Of a stretch of 64,000 nucleotides of DNA, positions 50,396 to 62,098 are shown piece after piece. Positions within the stretch are counted from its first letter, which is position 1, and the number at the start of each line of letters is the position of its first letter. Under the pieces are notes generated by a model. That model had not been told where the DNA came from and made no database searches. It saw only the letters and a program-made list of their open reading frames with translations. The position numbers and the translations under genes were made by a program. The stretch spans positions 5,642,001 to 5,706,000 of the forward strand of contig CM073899.1 in assembly GCA_037176705.1 (NCBI GenBank), read 5' to 3'. Source of the stretch: Molossus alvarezi. Its lineage: Eukaryota; Chordata; Mammalia; Chiroptera; Molossidae.

Positions 50396-51994
50396 CCCAC
50401 CCCATTCTGTCGCCCACATTGTCATGATGATTTCTGTTAGCAAAAATGAAAGAGTAACCAGTGAAGTTAAAAAATATATTTTTTTAATCTAAAGCAGTTT
50501 TGCTCAAAGGAAGGAGGGCAGTTCATGCAAAAGAATTTTAAAGACCAATTTCTTGGAAATTAGGTGTTAATTAAGTCTTTAAGGCAGAACTACTTATCAG
50601 TTTGGGTTATTTTCCCTTTTGAAATATGATTATTGATAGTGCCAATTTTTGAAGTGTTATCCCTTTAACCCAAACCTCCCCTTCCAATTTTTTCTAACAG
50701 ACAATTTTGAGGCTGGGAAGGAAATTGGAAAGAGGAAGTCTTCGTGGTGGTTGTTAAGCTCTGAGAATCTTTTCAACTATAATTCAGTCTGTAAATTGCT
50801 TTAGTAAATTAGACTCTTTTGAAAACTTTCCCAAAGATGTAATAAAATGGTGTATTTTATCTGGTATTTAACAGGACTAAATATGTTTACCTCAAGGATG
50901 TTCTAGGGTCCAAGAGGACTAGTTTTTTGTTTTTAATTTTAACAATAATGTAGAGATTTATGTTAGAGATTTTGAACCATGAACTAGAAAAGCTGTGTGA
51001 CTAGAATATGGTCCCCAACTCTTCCTCAGTGAGAAGTAGCTTAAGAAATCTAATAAAAAAATCACTTTGACAAGGTATTTCCAATACCCCTGGCTCACCC
51101 ACAAACTAGGTAGCAACTGCAGATTTGGAACTCAGTTTGGAGAAATTGCTGAGTGATTGTTCTTACCCACCTCCCTGAGTGAGGCAACCTTGCCCGTGTG
51201 GAGGGACAGTCAGCTGTGAAGGAGCAGCCCCGGAAGTCACCAGGGCACCTCAGAGCCTGGCTCCGTCTGTGAGACTGTGACACCTTGGACAGTCCCTCGG
51301 TCCGGCCCGCTGGGTGCAGCATTCAGCCCCTGCTTACACTCGGGACTCCCCGCCCAGCTCGCTGCTGCCCGTGATGACAACCCCTGCACACTGGTCACTG
51401 ACCTATTCAAGCAGTGTCGCCGACGCCGGCTGAACAAAACACTCAGGATCTGCCCACAGGTTTGTGCCTGTTCCCATGAACCACACAACAGTCTTACAGA
51501 AGCGACTTGCTCCCCAGCCCCACCCTGATGCCCCAGGGCTGGGTGATCCAGCCCCAGGGATTCACCGTGAGATCCCTCAATGCCCATGTTTGAAGGCAGA
51601 GTCCAGTCAGAAAGGAATGAAACTGGGTTCTCGGAGGACTGTGACCCCTGAGCACCCACTCAGAGTGGTCAGGTCCCCTCTCCCACCTCCACAGGAGCCT
51701 GATGTTTTAATGAATGGAGATGCTTATTAGAATTACAATAGCTGTTTCCTATATTTCGTGCTTGTGAACCGGTGTCTAAGTCAATCAGAGCGTAACCTGT
51801 CTCTCTGAGGGCAGGCGGTGCTGAGTGGTTCCCGGGCACAGCCTGGTTCCAGCCAGCCCTCCAGGCCCCTCTGCATTGTCCTGTCTTCCATCATCAGTTC
51901 ATGTCACTGCAGATTATGACCTGAAGGGCTGACAGTCTTCATCTCGTACTCTGAGCCTGTGCTCAGTGTAAGGTGTAGTTAGTATTTCCTCTTG

Positions 51995-52130
51995 TGCGCA
52001 TTCCTTCGCACGTATTGAGCACCCACCAGGTGGCTAGCAATTTATCCGACATGAGCTGCAGATGAAAAATACGGTTCTCCCTCTCCAGCATCTCAGAGTT
52101 ATGCAGGCAGCCAGAGAGGATACTAAAAAA
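51995..52130 (+). repeat. Old mammalian repeat, L2-like
   Basis: CACGTATTGAGCACCCACCA followed by GGTGGCTAGCAATTTATCCG matches the general 'tattgagcacctactatgtgcc' pattern. The family is uncertain. Confidence 0.5.
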
Positions 52131-52364
52131 TTATTTCAAAAAAATGTGAAAAAGGACATGGAGTGTAGTGAGTGCCATGGAAACGCAGAGGCGAGTGGTG
52201 GGGGAGGAGAAAGGAGGGAGCTCTGGCCGGGTTGTTAGAACCCAGCGAGTGCGGCAGGAAGGCTCAGGAAGGCTGTGTTCTGGGCTGACACATGCCAAGG
52301 GCAGAGGCCCAGGAGCCCAGGCGAGCAATGTGGATGACCGTAAACAGCCATGTCTCTGTGCCGT

Positions 52365-52510
52365 TGTTTTGTGCAAAATGCGAAGTGTATACACGCATTA
52401 TTTAACTAAATCCTCTTCTAAGGTGAGAAAAACAGAGGCTGAGGAGCATGCCTCAGTGTTATTCAAAGACCAGGAGCAGCGAGGCGGGGATTTGAGCCCA
52501 GGTCTTCGGG
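52365..52510 (-). repeat. MIR
   Basis: GAGAAAAACAGAGGCTGAGG and GGGGATTTGAGCCCAGGTCT mark a reverse-orientation MIR. Confidence 0.75.
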
Positions 52511-53034
52511 GGTGAGCGCTGGTCTCCGGGGCATGCCGCCCATGCCAGCAGTGTGGCCAGAACGCTGAGGCCTGGAGCCGAGGCCGGGAGCGGGGAGAGA
52601 GGCAGGATAGGACACAGCAAAGGTGACTGTATCTCAGCAGCCCCGGCCATCCTCTGAAGGACAGTAAGCAGGCATGGGCACTTGGAGGGCTCACTCTGTG
52701 CGAAGTGGGAAGCGTGGATTACAGGGAGGCCAGATGGGAGGCAGGGGAGCCGGCAGCTGGCTGGGGCCCGGCTGGAGTGACAGGTGAGGTTTCGGGCCTG
52801 GGGTGGGAACAGTGGGCTGAGGGGGAGAGAGGACTCCAGGGTAACCTTTGCAGCAGATCGGATGGGGAGAGGATGACAGAGCTAGTGAGGGACGGTGTCT
52901 AAGGTTTTCCCCCGCTTTCTCTTTTAGATGAAGTGATGAAGTGCAATATTTCTTAACAAAATGTGGAATATAAAGTAATTAGGACAAAATGATAAATTAA
53001 GTTACAGACCTGCTCAATTCAAAATACCTAAGCA

Positions 53035-53294
53035 GCCCTGGCCAGTTTGGCTCAGCGGTTAGAGCGTCGGCCTGCGGTCCGGAGAGACCCGGGTTCGGTT
53101 CCCGCTAAGGGCACGTACTTCGGTTGCAGTTTGTCCCCGGCCCTGGTTGGTCGTGCGGGTGCCAGCCACTCGATGTGTCCCTTCACGTCGATGTTTCTCT
53201 CTCTCTCTTCCTTCCTCTCTCTCCCTCCCACTCTATCTGTACAAAAAATGGAAAAATATCCTCGGGTGAGGATAAAAAAAAAACAAAAAAAGTG
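53035..53294 (+). mobile_element. Young bat SINE, hairpin-tail type (best preserved copy)
   Basis: Head GCCCTGGCCAGTTTGGCTCA; B-box-like GGTTCGGTTCCCGC; CT-rich stretch; ACAAAAAATGGAAAAATATC, then the hairpin ATCCTCGGGTGAGGAT at about 53259-53274 and an A-rich tail. Perfect 16-bp TSD TCAAAATACCTAAGCA at 53019-53034 and 53295-53310. Confidence 0.98.
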
Positions 53295-54398
53295 TCAAAA
53301 TACCTAAGCAGTATCCATAAGGAGGTGCTCAGCCAGACGGGAACCGGAATCTCCAGGTGAGGGAAGAGTCCGGGGTTTATACACAGCCACCAGCCTGCAG
53401 ACCAGCGAAAGCCACGGGGTAGGACGTATCCCCTGGAGAAGAGAAAGAGAGGAACAGTAAGCCAGGGACACTCACAGTTGGATGACCCCTGAAGAGGACC
53501 TAACAGGGAGGAGAGCCAGGGTGAGCGTTTCGAGAAGGAGAGTGATCCAGGGTGTCCAGGGCTCCAGGTAGCAGTGACCAGCCCTGCTCATGGACCCCAC
53601 GTGCCAGCCTCCGGTCCTGTCGACGTGCTTGCAAACCAGCAGAGCTGGAGGGGTGGCGGGACCTGTGGCACGCTCTCTCTGAGCCCAAGTTTGCTGAACC
53701 TTTGCACACAATACCTTCCTTGTTCTCACAGATGAGAGAGCTGGTCCGGGAGAGGTGAGCACAGACCACCGAGTCGCAACGCCTACCCGTGCTCACCTTT
53801 TCAAAGGGAAAGAGCTCTTAGTGCGTAAACCAGCAGGTTGGAGTTGTATTTCACTCACACAGTGGCATCATGGAAAATTCTATCCTCAGGGTGAAATAGT
53901 TCCTAGGAAAATAGTCGTTGTTGGTTCATCATTTTGTGCCATGGCACCTAGTACTCATGAGTCCTAATTTTGCCACCAACAATTACCCGAAGGGTTGTAA
54001 ATGGTCCATTAGAATGGGCACTAATGAGAGCTAGGTCCCTCCACAGTCCCCACAAACCTCTGGGGGACCTGTCTCCTTGCATCAAAATCATGGGTTAAAA
54101 TAGTGTCTCTTATGCCACACACATTCTGCGAGGGCCAGCCAGCTGTGCCCGTCAGTTGTTCATCATGAAGCAGACGCTCAGCAGGCATTTGATACAATTA
54201 TTTCTTTAACCAGTGTTTTCCCCAGTGACTTAACCAATGACTCTCTAATAGATTTAGATAGAATTTATCAGTCAGAGTTCAAGCATCAAAAACTAAGCCT
54301 TACTAACTTTTCAGGGTTTTCTAACTAACTCTTCCATAGTACAGCCACTAGGAAAAACAGAACAGAGGTTCCACAAACATTGAAAATAGAACTGTTTA

Positions 54399-54593
54399 GC
54401 CCTGGCCAAGGTGGCTTTGTTGGCTGGGAGGTCTCCCATGAATCAAACGGTGGCCAGTTTGATTCCCACTCAGGGCACATGCCCAGGTTTCAGGCTCGAT
54501 CCCTGATGGGGGCATGCAGGAGGCAGCCGATTGATGTTGCTCTCTCACTTCGATGTTTCTCTCCCTAAAAATCAATGAACTATTCTTTAAAAC
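54399..54593 (+). mobile_element. Bat SINE inserted into an L1 3' fragment
   Basis: Head GCCCTGGCCAAGGTGGCTTT, tail CCCTAAAAATCAATGAACTA. TSD AAAATAGAACTGTTTA at 54383-54398 and 54594-54609. Confidence 0.96.
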
Positions 54594-54604
54594 AAAATAG
54601 AACT

Positions 54605-55090
54605 GTTTACAATCCAGCTATCCCATTTTGGGGTATTTATCTGAAGGAATTGAAACCAGGACGATGAAGATGTGCCTGCACCCCACATTTTTGCAGCGTG
54701 ATCCACGGCAGCCAACACATGACAACAACCTGAGTGTTCACCTGGATGGATGGATGAGGAAGACGTGGAGTATATACATCACAGAATAATACTCACCTTA
54801 GGGCACCGCACTGAGCGAAACAGACCAGACGGAGAGGCACATTCTGCATGGTGTCATTTATACGTAGAATCTTCTTTAAAAATGTTGAGCTCATGGAAAC
54901 AGAAAGCAGAAAAGTGGTTGCCTGGGTGGGGGTGGGGTGCGGAGAGGCTGGGAAAGGGACAGACCTCCAACTAGAGATGAATGAGGTCTGAGGGCTGATG
55001 TGAAACATGGTGACTGTCGTTGACAACATTGTTTACATAATCGCAGTTTGCTGAGAGGGGAGAACTTAAAATGTTGACACACACACCAAG
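54605..55090 (+). mobile_element. L1 3' end (end of ORF2 and 3' UTR), diverged
   Basis: Reads ATCCAGCTATCCCATTTTGG, then GGATGGATGGATGAGGAAGA, TGTCATTTATACGTAGAATC and ACATGGTGACTGTCGTTGAC, the phrasing of L1 3' ends in placental mammals. No open frame survives. Confidence 0.8.
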
Positions 55091-55294
55091 TAAGGTAAAA
55101 TAGGAGAAAATTTTGCAAAGATAGCAGCTCAGGAAGTGGATAGGAAGCTGGAGACTGAGTTAGGAACAAGGCTGCCAAAATCATGGCCAAAGTGCCCTTA
55201 TCAAATTGTTTTGTTGTCTTTGGGGCTGACTGTCATCATGGCCACTCGGCAGCATGCTGCTTCTGCCCTCTGCCATTAATAAAGGTCCCTCCTC

Positions 55295-55492
55295 GCCTGG
55301 CCCGTGTGGCTCCGTGGTTGAGTGTCGTCCCGTGGACTGAGAGGTTCCGGTTTGATTCCTGGTCAGGGCACATGCCCAGGTTGTGGGCTTGATCCCCAGT
55401 ACGGGGTATGCAGGAGGTGGCTGATCGATGTTTCTCTCTTACATCAATGTTTCTCTCTCTCCCTTCCTCTCTCTTTAAAAAATCAATAAAAA
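55295..55492 (+). mobile_element. Bat SINE, AATAAA-tail type
   Basis: Head GCCTGGCCCGTGTGGCTCCG, tail AAAAAATCAATAAAAACATA. Flanks AATAAAGGTCCCTCC and AATAAACATCCCTCC form a TSD. Confidence 0.95.
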
Positions 55493-57011
55493 CATATTAA
55501 ATCAATAAACATCCCTCCAAGTATCTTGATCCAGATGTCAACTTGCCAGCAAAGCATCCTATCAGTCGAGTCTAGATGGGTCTCTGCTCCAGCCAGAGGG
55601 GACGGGGGCAGGATGTCTTCCCTCATCAGAAGAGGCACACCCTGCCCTGTACTCCCACCATGGGACAGGTCCCTGAGGAGGAAGAAGGCTTGGATCTTGA
55701 TCTTGGGTTGCCAAAGCAACGAAAAAGTCCACTAAAGGATTGTGAGTCATGGCTCCAAAGGATAATCTTCTGCAGAATTTTAAAAATATAAATAAGACAG
55801 ACTCCTGGCTGTCTGAAATGGTTTCCACAACAGTTCCTCCATGAAGCAGAGATGGACTGAAATACAATATATTCCCACACAGCTAACATCTCCTGAAATG
55901 CTAGAAATACCTTCATATCGAAATCTTATCATAAGAAACCTGAGAGCTGGAATCTATCATTGTATTTATTTCTTTTGTTTTCTCCAGGATCCTAGGAGGA
56001 ACATGTACTTGCTCCCTGGCCAGCTGTCTCCTGTGTGTGATGGATGCTACCTAGAGCAGCAAGGAGTCTGTGCTTCAGGAAGATGATGTGTAAAACAGTC
56101 TCCACAGTGCACACTGTCTGCATAGAGAGAAAACCCAGAATGTGTTTGCCTGCCACCTTGTAGAGCTGATTGAATCTGTCTGTGCATGAGAATCGGACTG
56201 CCATTTATTTCTCAACTCACATTACATTGGAGAAGTCACCTACAGCATCGTGGTGTCCATGCTGAAATCGTGTGTGTGTGTGTGTAGGGGGCGGATAATG
56301 ACCAGGTGGATGTTGAATAACTGATATTTCTTCTTGACAGACTATCAGAGCCACAGGTACAGAACATATCGTGTCAGCAAAGGTAGAAGGAACATTTTGA
56401 CCAAAGTGTTACAAGTAGCTCCCTGGTTTTGAATGGTGGCTGCTGGTTGTCTTCCTGTTCTTCATTCATAATTACCACCTGCTCTTGTGGCTGGGAGACT
56501 GGCATGAAAGTGTTACCACGTGCAGGGCACAGTTTAAGAGCTGAGAGACCCACCGCTGGGGTTCCGGGGGCTTGACTCACCCTGTACTTGTAGAAAAGTC
56601 TATTCTGTTCGACATCCAATGGCAAGAAGGAGTACTATTGTATTTCCTAAACTGGGCACCTTGGTGTTTGGGGTCAGAGCTCCCTCCTCCTCTTTCTGGT
56701 TTTTCTTCTTCAGTGACTGAATGATCAGCATCCATTAGATGAGTTGGCCAGTCTGCTTTTTAGTGCTTTTGTACTTTGATGAGCAGTTGTCCAAGGGAAG
56801 GGCCTATCCTGGCTGTTCAGATAATGAGATTTGCAGTTAATCATGTAAGAGCACAGAAAGCTGGCAGACTGATATTTCTGCAGTGCAGCCCCAATCCGTA
56901 CCTGCCCTGAGAGAGTCCTGTGTCCCTGCCTCCCCAAGCCCTCACAGGGCCTCTGCCTGTCTTCGAACAGTGCATTCTACTGTTTCCCCGGGTACACAGG
57001 ACAGAGAAGTC

Positions 57012-57092
57012 CGGAGGTTCTCCGTCCTGGCTGCACAGCAAAATGACCTGAGAAGCTCTCTGATAAACGCCATGTCCAGGGCCCAGTGCATG
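57012..57092 (+). mobile_element. MER5-like hAT fragment
   Basis: GGCTGCACAGCAAAATGACC, then TGAGAAGCTCTCTGATAAAC and GTCCAGGGCCCAGTG follow the MER5/Charlie pattern. Partial. Confidence 0.5.
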
Positions 57093-58204
57093 CTAACTGG
57101 ACACCAGCTGCCTGTTTTGGTGGTTATCGATTGTTATAAAACAAACCACGAGGTCTGTGCTTCTGGAATCCACAAGGGGGCAGTTCTGATGCTGTCTCTG
57201 AAGTTTGGGGTCTTGGCTAAAGCAACACAAATGACTAGATGTGTCTCAGATGGCCAGGTGCTGGGATGACACAGAGAATTTGAATAATTATTCACATTTC
57301 TGCCACTTGGATGACTCCAGCTGGCTCACCTCTACCGTCAGCCAGATACCTACACATGCTCCTGCATGCGGCCTGGGCTTCCTCCCAGCCTGGCGCCTTG
57401 AGCGCGTCAGATTTCCCACAGGAAGCCCAAAGCTCCAGGAGCAAACACTCCAGGGGGCGAGGTGGGACTGTGAGGCTTTTGCACAGCGAGGCTCAGAAGG
57501 CACATGGCATTGCCACATACCTCTGGTAATTCCAGCGTCGGAACAGAGCTGAGGACCTCTGGGCCCATTTTTTGCAAACACTCATCAGTAGCACAGGGCT
57601 GGGACTTGGTGAGGGGGTGAGATAGCTTGGGTGCAAAATGTCAGAGGCTGTCACTGTCCGGATGTTCAGGCGCAGGGTCACATCTGCCACCTTTTGTATC
57701 AAGCCTTTTGTGGTCATCAGATCACAAACTGTGCCTCCGAAGAAAAGCACAGCCTGGTGTCTGTGCCTTCAGGTACTCGCATTTGTCCAGTGCTGTGGTT
57801 ATTTGTGGACCTGTCGCATAGAAAGAACACGCTCTCCTGTGAGATCCAGACCCCCCGCGGCCGTCCTCACAGGCACGACTCCCGGCTCCTCTGGCTCCCA
57901 GGCAGCGCGCCTGTGAAGCTGTGGACATGGGTGTGCACGTCTCAGATGAGTAAACGGTGGCTATTTCCCTCGATGAAAGGAGAGATGGTTTTTGCAGCCC
58001 CACAGAAGCCCTTGAATATGGAATAATTGCCCTAGTTAAATCCGTAAGCACAGGTGGGTGCTGCATTTTCCATTGTGACCTCAACTTTGCAGAACCTCTG
58101 CCAGAACATCACCTGACCATCTTCCCAGCCCCAGAGAGAGTGACCTTCCTCTGCAGACTCCACGGCGGGACCTGGTGGAGGGCATCACATAAGCCCAAGA
58201 CCCT

Positions 58205-58320
58205 TTGAGATAAGCACCAGCCTTGTCACCATTTTGCTGATGAGGAAAACTGAGGCTTAGCAATTTCCTGACTTGCAAAACATCAAAGTAGGGGTAGCCT
58301 TCGGATCCCGCCTGCAGGAG
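58205..58320 (-). repeat. MIR
   Basis: CCATTTTGCTGATGAGGAAA, then CTGAGGCTTAGCAATTTCCT: reverse-orientation MIR just upstream of the NECAB1 CpG island. Confidence 0.75.
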
Positions 58321-58599
58321 TCCTAGCCAATCCAGCCCCCACTAGCTGGCAGTGGCCATAACCACCTCGCGTTTGGGGAGAATGGGCAGTCAGGTCCCCT
58401 GGACCAAAAGCCAAGCTGGCAAAACGTCTCGGAATCCCTCTCCACTCAGTGGGTTTCCACCGCGGGGTAAACTGGGGGCATCCTTACTGGGCGCTTCGGT
58501 TGCTCAGGACAAAACCCTTCTATCTGTCCCCCTCTGTCTGGGCTGCTGCCTCCCTCCTGGTACGTGGGGCCTTCGTGGGTGGTCAGCCCCGAGGTCATC

Positions 58600-59260
58600 T
58601 GGGGCTGGGGCCTTGGCCACGTGGGTCGGATGCGCTCCCAGGAGGGCGCAGCGCTGGGATGAGACCATCCCGGGTGAGAGCGCCCAGGGGCCGCAGACTG
58701 GGAGGGAGACCCGGAGCCAGAGAGAGACCTGGAGGGGAACACGGAGTCAGAAAGACAGGGAGGGGGCCTCAGCCGGAGAGAAACAGGAGGGGGCCGCGCT
58801 GGGAGGAGAGGGAGGCGGCCCGCCAGAGCGCGTGGGAGCAGGGCCGAGGGCGGGGACAGCGAGCGAGCGGAGAGACGCCAGCGAGGCAGGAGCCCAGGCG
58901 CCCGGGAAGCGCTCGGCAGTCGGGGCTCCGAGGATGGAGGACGCCCAGGGGACCGCGGAGGAAGCCAGGGGGACCCCGCCGTCCTCCAGCGACTCCTCAG
59001 AGGAGCTGAGTTCCAACCTGAAGCTGTCCAAGGGCATGTCCATCTTCCTGGACGTAAGTGCGGAGGGAGGGCGGAGGGTGGGGATCCCCGCACGGGGCTG
59101 ATCGCCGGGTCTGCCGCGGGAGCTGAGTGTCCCAGCAGCCTGGGCTCGGCGGGGACAGGACTCCAGGTGCCCGGCCCGCAGCCCGCCTGCCGGCGCCCTA
59201 AGGTGGCCCGGGCGGGTGCGGTGCCTCTCCGCAGCTCGGGAAACAACTGCTTTGGAAACA
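58600..59260. promoter_or_regulatory. CpG island with NECAB1 promoter and 5' UTR
   Basis: A G+C- and CpG-rich block surrounds NECAB1 exon 1, with purine-rich GGAGAG/GGGAGG stretches at 58.68-58.90 kb just upstream of the ATG that probably form the 5' UTR. No TATA box is obvious. Long ORFs on both strands here (about 186-331 codons) are composition shadows. Limits are by eye. Confidence 0.75.
58934..59053 (+). CDS. NECAB1: NECAB1 coding exon 1
   Basis: NECAB1 is a neuronal EF-hand calcium-binding protein with a C-terminal antibiotic-biosynthesis monooxygenase-like (ABM) domain; it is cytoplasmic and marks subsets of neurons (established knowledge). The exon starts at an ATG with good context (AGGATGG) and reads MEDAQGTAEEARGTPPSSSD, then SSEELSSNLKLSKGMSIFLD, and stops on a complete codon at GAC|GTAAGT. 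Human NECAB1, from memory, ends the same exon with S-S-E-E-L-S-S-A-L-H-L-S-K-G-M-S-I-F-L-D. The EF-hand begins in the next exon, which is not in the window. The N-terminus is 40 codons here against 33 in human; the extra seven fit a duplication of A-Q/R-G-T. The frame is open upstream without a stop for some distance, but the ATG at 58934 is the only one that gives the family N-terminus. Confidence 0.95.
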
Positions 59261-59933
59261 CATTTTTCTTTTTACAGTGCCAGCTAATCTCCCTCGTGAT
59301 GAGTCTTTCGATGCCACCTCCTCTTTTCCCGTTTTTTCCCCTTTCTCTCCTCCCAGGTCTCTCCCAGGGCGACTGCCACGGGCTCTGCATCCGACAGTCC
59401 CCTCTGGTCCTGCCCTGCGCCCCTCGTTCTCTGAGGATCACTTCCTCTCTCCTTCTTTCCCTTCCTCTGCTCCTTTTCTGTCCTCACACTGTGGTTTCTG
59501 CCTCTAGAGGACTTTTTTCTCATTTATTCTCAGTTTTGCTTCACTCTCCCTGCTGTTCTTGCTCTTTATTTTCTCCACCCAGTTGCCAGCTCTTTTCTCT
59601 GCCTTGAGGGCCCTGGATTCCAAATCCCTGGGCTGTCACAGCCCTGCGGTCCCCCAGGTCCTCTCTGGCTCTGTGGGGGAGATTCTGGCTGCTTAGGCAG
59701 ATGGAAAACGAGCAAACAACCCTGAGCAGAGCTTGGAGCTGTCCTCCCCCCTCTGCCCAGTTGTTCTCATTAGCATCAGACCAGGGGCCGGAGGCCAAGC
59801 ACACTTACTTGTAGAGATGAAAGCAGGAGGACATGGAGTAGTTAGTAGCAAAGAATGAGGCAGAGATAACGGAGATAAAGGAGGGGGAGGAGCCCTCCAA
59901 GTGCATTGTGATGGATCAGCTGAAATTTTCTTT

Positions 59934-60150
59934 TTTAATCTTCACTAGAGAATATCCTTTTATTGATTTTAGAGAGAGGAAGGGGGAGAGAGAAACATCA
60001 TATGAAAGAGAACCATCGATCTGTTGCCTCTTACGTGCCCCGACCTACAACCTAGGTGTCAAACCCAAAGCCTAGATAAGTGCCCTGACCGAGAATCAAA
60101 CCCACAACTTTTTGGTGCACAGGACAGTGCTCAATAGCAGGACTCAGCTA
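59934..60150 (-). mobile_element. Old bat SINE, minus orientation
   Basis: AATCTTCACTAGAGAATATC (degenerate hairpin), TTTTATTGATTTTAGAGAGA and CATCATATGAAAGAGAACCA; head much diverged. Flanks GCTGAAATTTTC and GCTAGAATTTTTTA may be a TSD. Confidence 0.85.
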
Positions 60151-61820
60151 GAATTTTTTATTGGGGCCCTGTGAATAATCGATCCTGGTCTGAGGCAGAC
60201 GGCATGGGTGAGGTCCCCAGGGGCAGGCATCTCCCCTCCTCGCCAGTAGTTCTAGCCGGGGGTCCGGGTGTCCTAGGTGGCTTCTTCTTCCCACCAGAAC
60301 ACGGGCGTCTGAGTCTCACCCTTTACTCAGGACGGTGAGGACCTTACTCTTCACGGCACTCAGCCCTGCTCGGCCTGGGTCGGTCAGGATGTTATTGCGT
60401 GTTGCGTGCTAAGAGCTCACCCGGCTGATGTTATGCCTTAAGTCCTGCTGTTCGGAGCCAAACGCCCTGAGAAGCTGAGCTGGGAGAGGGGGAAGCACAG
60501 GGCACACTTGAGAAGGAAATCCTCCAGGTGCGATCCAGGGCCCCTGAAAATCAGGTTGGTCATGCAGTTGCTGGCAAAGCTGCATGGGATTCATTCAGAG
60601 AGGGCACAATGGCCCTGCATTCATTCGGACCTATTCTCGCTCCGTCCTCCAAGGATGCCAGGTGCTACCCTATGACTCTCTTACAGCAGTTAACAGGTCC
60701 TGGTGATGCTGTGGAGATGAACAGATCAAAGCTGTAGCAGTGGGAAGTCATGCCCCTGACACACGCAGCAGCCTTGGCCCAGCTACTTAAAAAAAGGAAA
60801 CAAGAGGAAATGAAAATCTCATTCATGACTATATGCATGACAGTCCCCAGGTTCCATAAACAAACAGCCTCAGGTTCTTGTCCTGAAGGAACTTGGGGTC
60901 TCTGCAGAGGACAGCCTTGTCTTGCATCTATCTCAAAAATTTAACAATGGAAACCTAAAACTGATCTTACATGTGGGGTGTCGACATGCTTGTTTGCCAG
61001 TCAAATGCGAGAGTGTCAAAACAACAACTAAAACTGCCACTGCACTTTATCTTGGATGGAAAAGATTTGTTTTCACTCTTCTTCGAGTTATTTTGTGAAA
61101 AATCTGATCTGGTACAATACGCATCTGACATGCAATTTGTTAGTTAGGGATTTTTGAATTATTCATTCCTGGATCATATTCTTATTATCAAAAAATAAAT
61201 TGTGAACTATAAATACATCATTCTACTTAATTAGTTTTAATGTATTCTAGTAGCACTGCTAAGAAAGATTGCTTTTTGAATAAATATTCCGATTATAATA
61301 AGTAGGTGGCAGAAATTCTCTGTTCCGAAGAGGAACAGGAACGAAGCCGGTTAGAGGCTTCTGCGTCACAGAGTAATTTCCAGATCGAAGGCAAACTTTG
61401 ATTTCCAGTGTTTATGTCCCAATGCCACTGGAATAATCAGTCCTCTAAGAAATATTTAAACTGCTTTTGGGATACTATTAATGATGTGACTAGAGCTGTC
61501 CAGCTGGTTGGAGATGGGCCATAGACGGCAAAATCAGAGAGACTGGCCACAGCTGCTGGCCTTGCTGTCCTCCTATCAGCAATAACGACGAGTCCCATAC
61601 CTGATTCTAAAGGTTACTGTAGAAATGAGAGTCATAGGATAGAAAAATGAGGAGAAGAAATGGACTCTATAAACTTGAACTACTGTTGTTACATCAGTGT
61701 TCCAGGTTGAATGCATGAATAAGAGTAGCCACATCCACAAACGGATACAGGGACTATTTGTACATCTAATGTGAATGACTTTCTTTCTAGAAACTGCAGC
61801 ATTAAGTCTCAGTTCACCAT

Positions 61821-62098
61821 GCCCTGGCCTGTTTGGCTGAGTGGTTTGAGTGTCGTCCTGAGGACTGAAGGGTCTCAGGTTTGATTTCCCAGATAAGTGT
61901 TGTGTACCTGAGTTGCAGGTTCAATTACCAGCCCTGGTCAGGGTCATGCGGGAGGCAGCCAATCCATGTGTCTCTCTCACATTGGTGGTTCCCTCTCTCT
62001 CTCCCTCCCTCCCAACCTCCCTCCCTCCCTTTCCCTCTATCTAAAAATCAATAGAAAGATATCCTTGGGTGAGGATTAACAAGCAACAACAACAACAA
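61821..62098 (+). mobile_element. Bat SINE, hairpin-tail type, with CTCC expansion
   Basis: Head GCCCTGGCCTGTTTGGCTGA, CT-rich stretch expanded to repeated CTCC units, AAAATCAATAGAAAGATATC, hairpin ATCCTTGGGTGAGGAT near 62062-62078, then (AAC)n. Flank TTCACCAT on both sides. Confidence 0.94.

Larger units (their letters stand above)
48300..53010. other. Intergenic, no gene recognised
   Basis: Contains the TG-rich tract at 49.62 kb, MIR copies at 50.21 and 52.36 kb and L2-like pieces at 49.41 and 52.00 kb. The AT-rich part from 50.4 to 51.1 kb shows nothing identifiable. Confidence 0.5.
55500..58600. other. Intergenic, old repeats only
   Basis: A MER5-like piece lies at about 57.01-57.09 kb (TTGCACAGCAAAATGACCTG-like phrasing), followed by what may be an MLT1-type LTR in reverse (about 57.11-57.55 kb; GGTTATCGATTGTTATAAAA). 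A MIR lies at 58.20 kb. A short TG run is at 56268-56285. No gene recognised. Confidence 0.5.

Noticed and set aside
58446..59441. 331-codon minus-strand ORF and 186-249-codon plus-strand ORFs around NECAB1 exon 1
   Set aside because: Shadows of the CpG island; only the 58934-59053 frame matches a known protein.
13108..62098. Regularly spaced repeats as a CRISPR-like array
   Set aside because: The repeated blocks are dispersed SINEs in both orientations with TSDs and irregular spacing in a mammalian genome.
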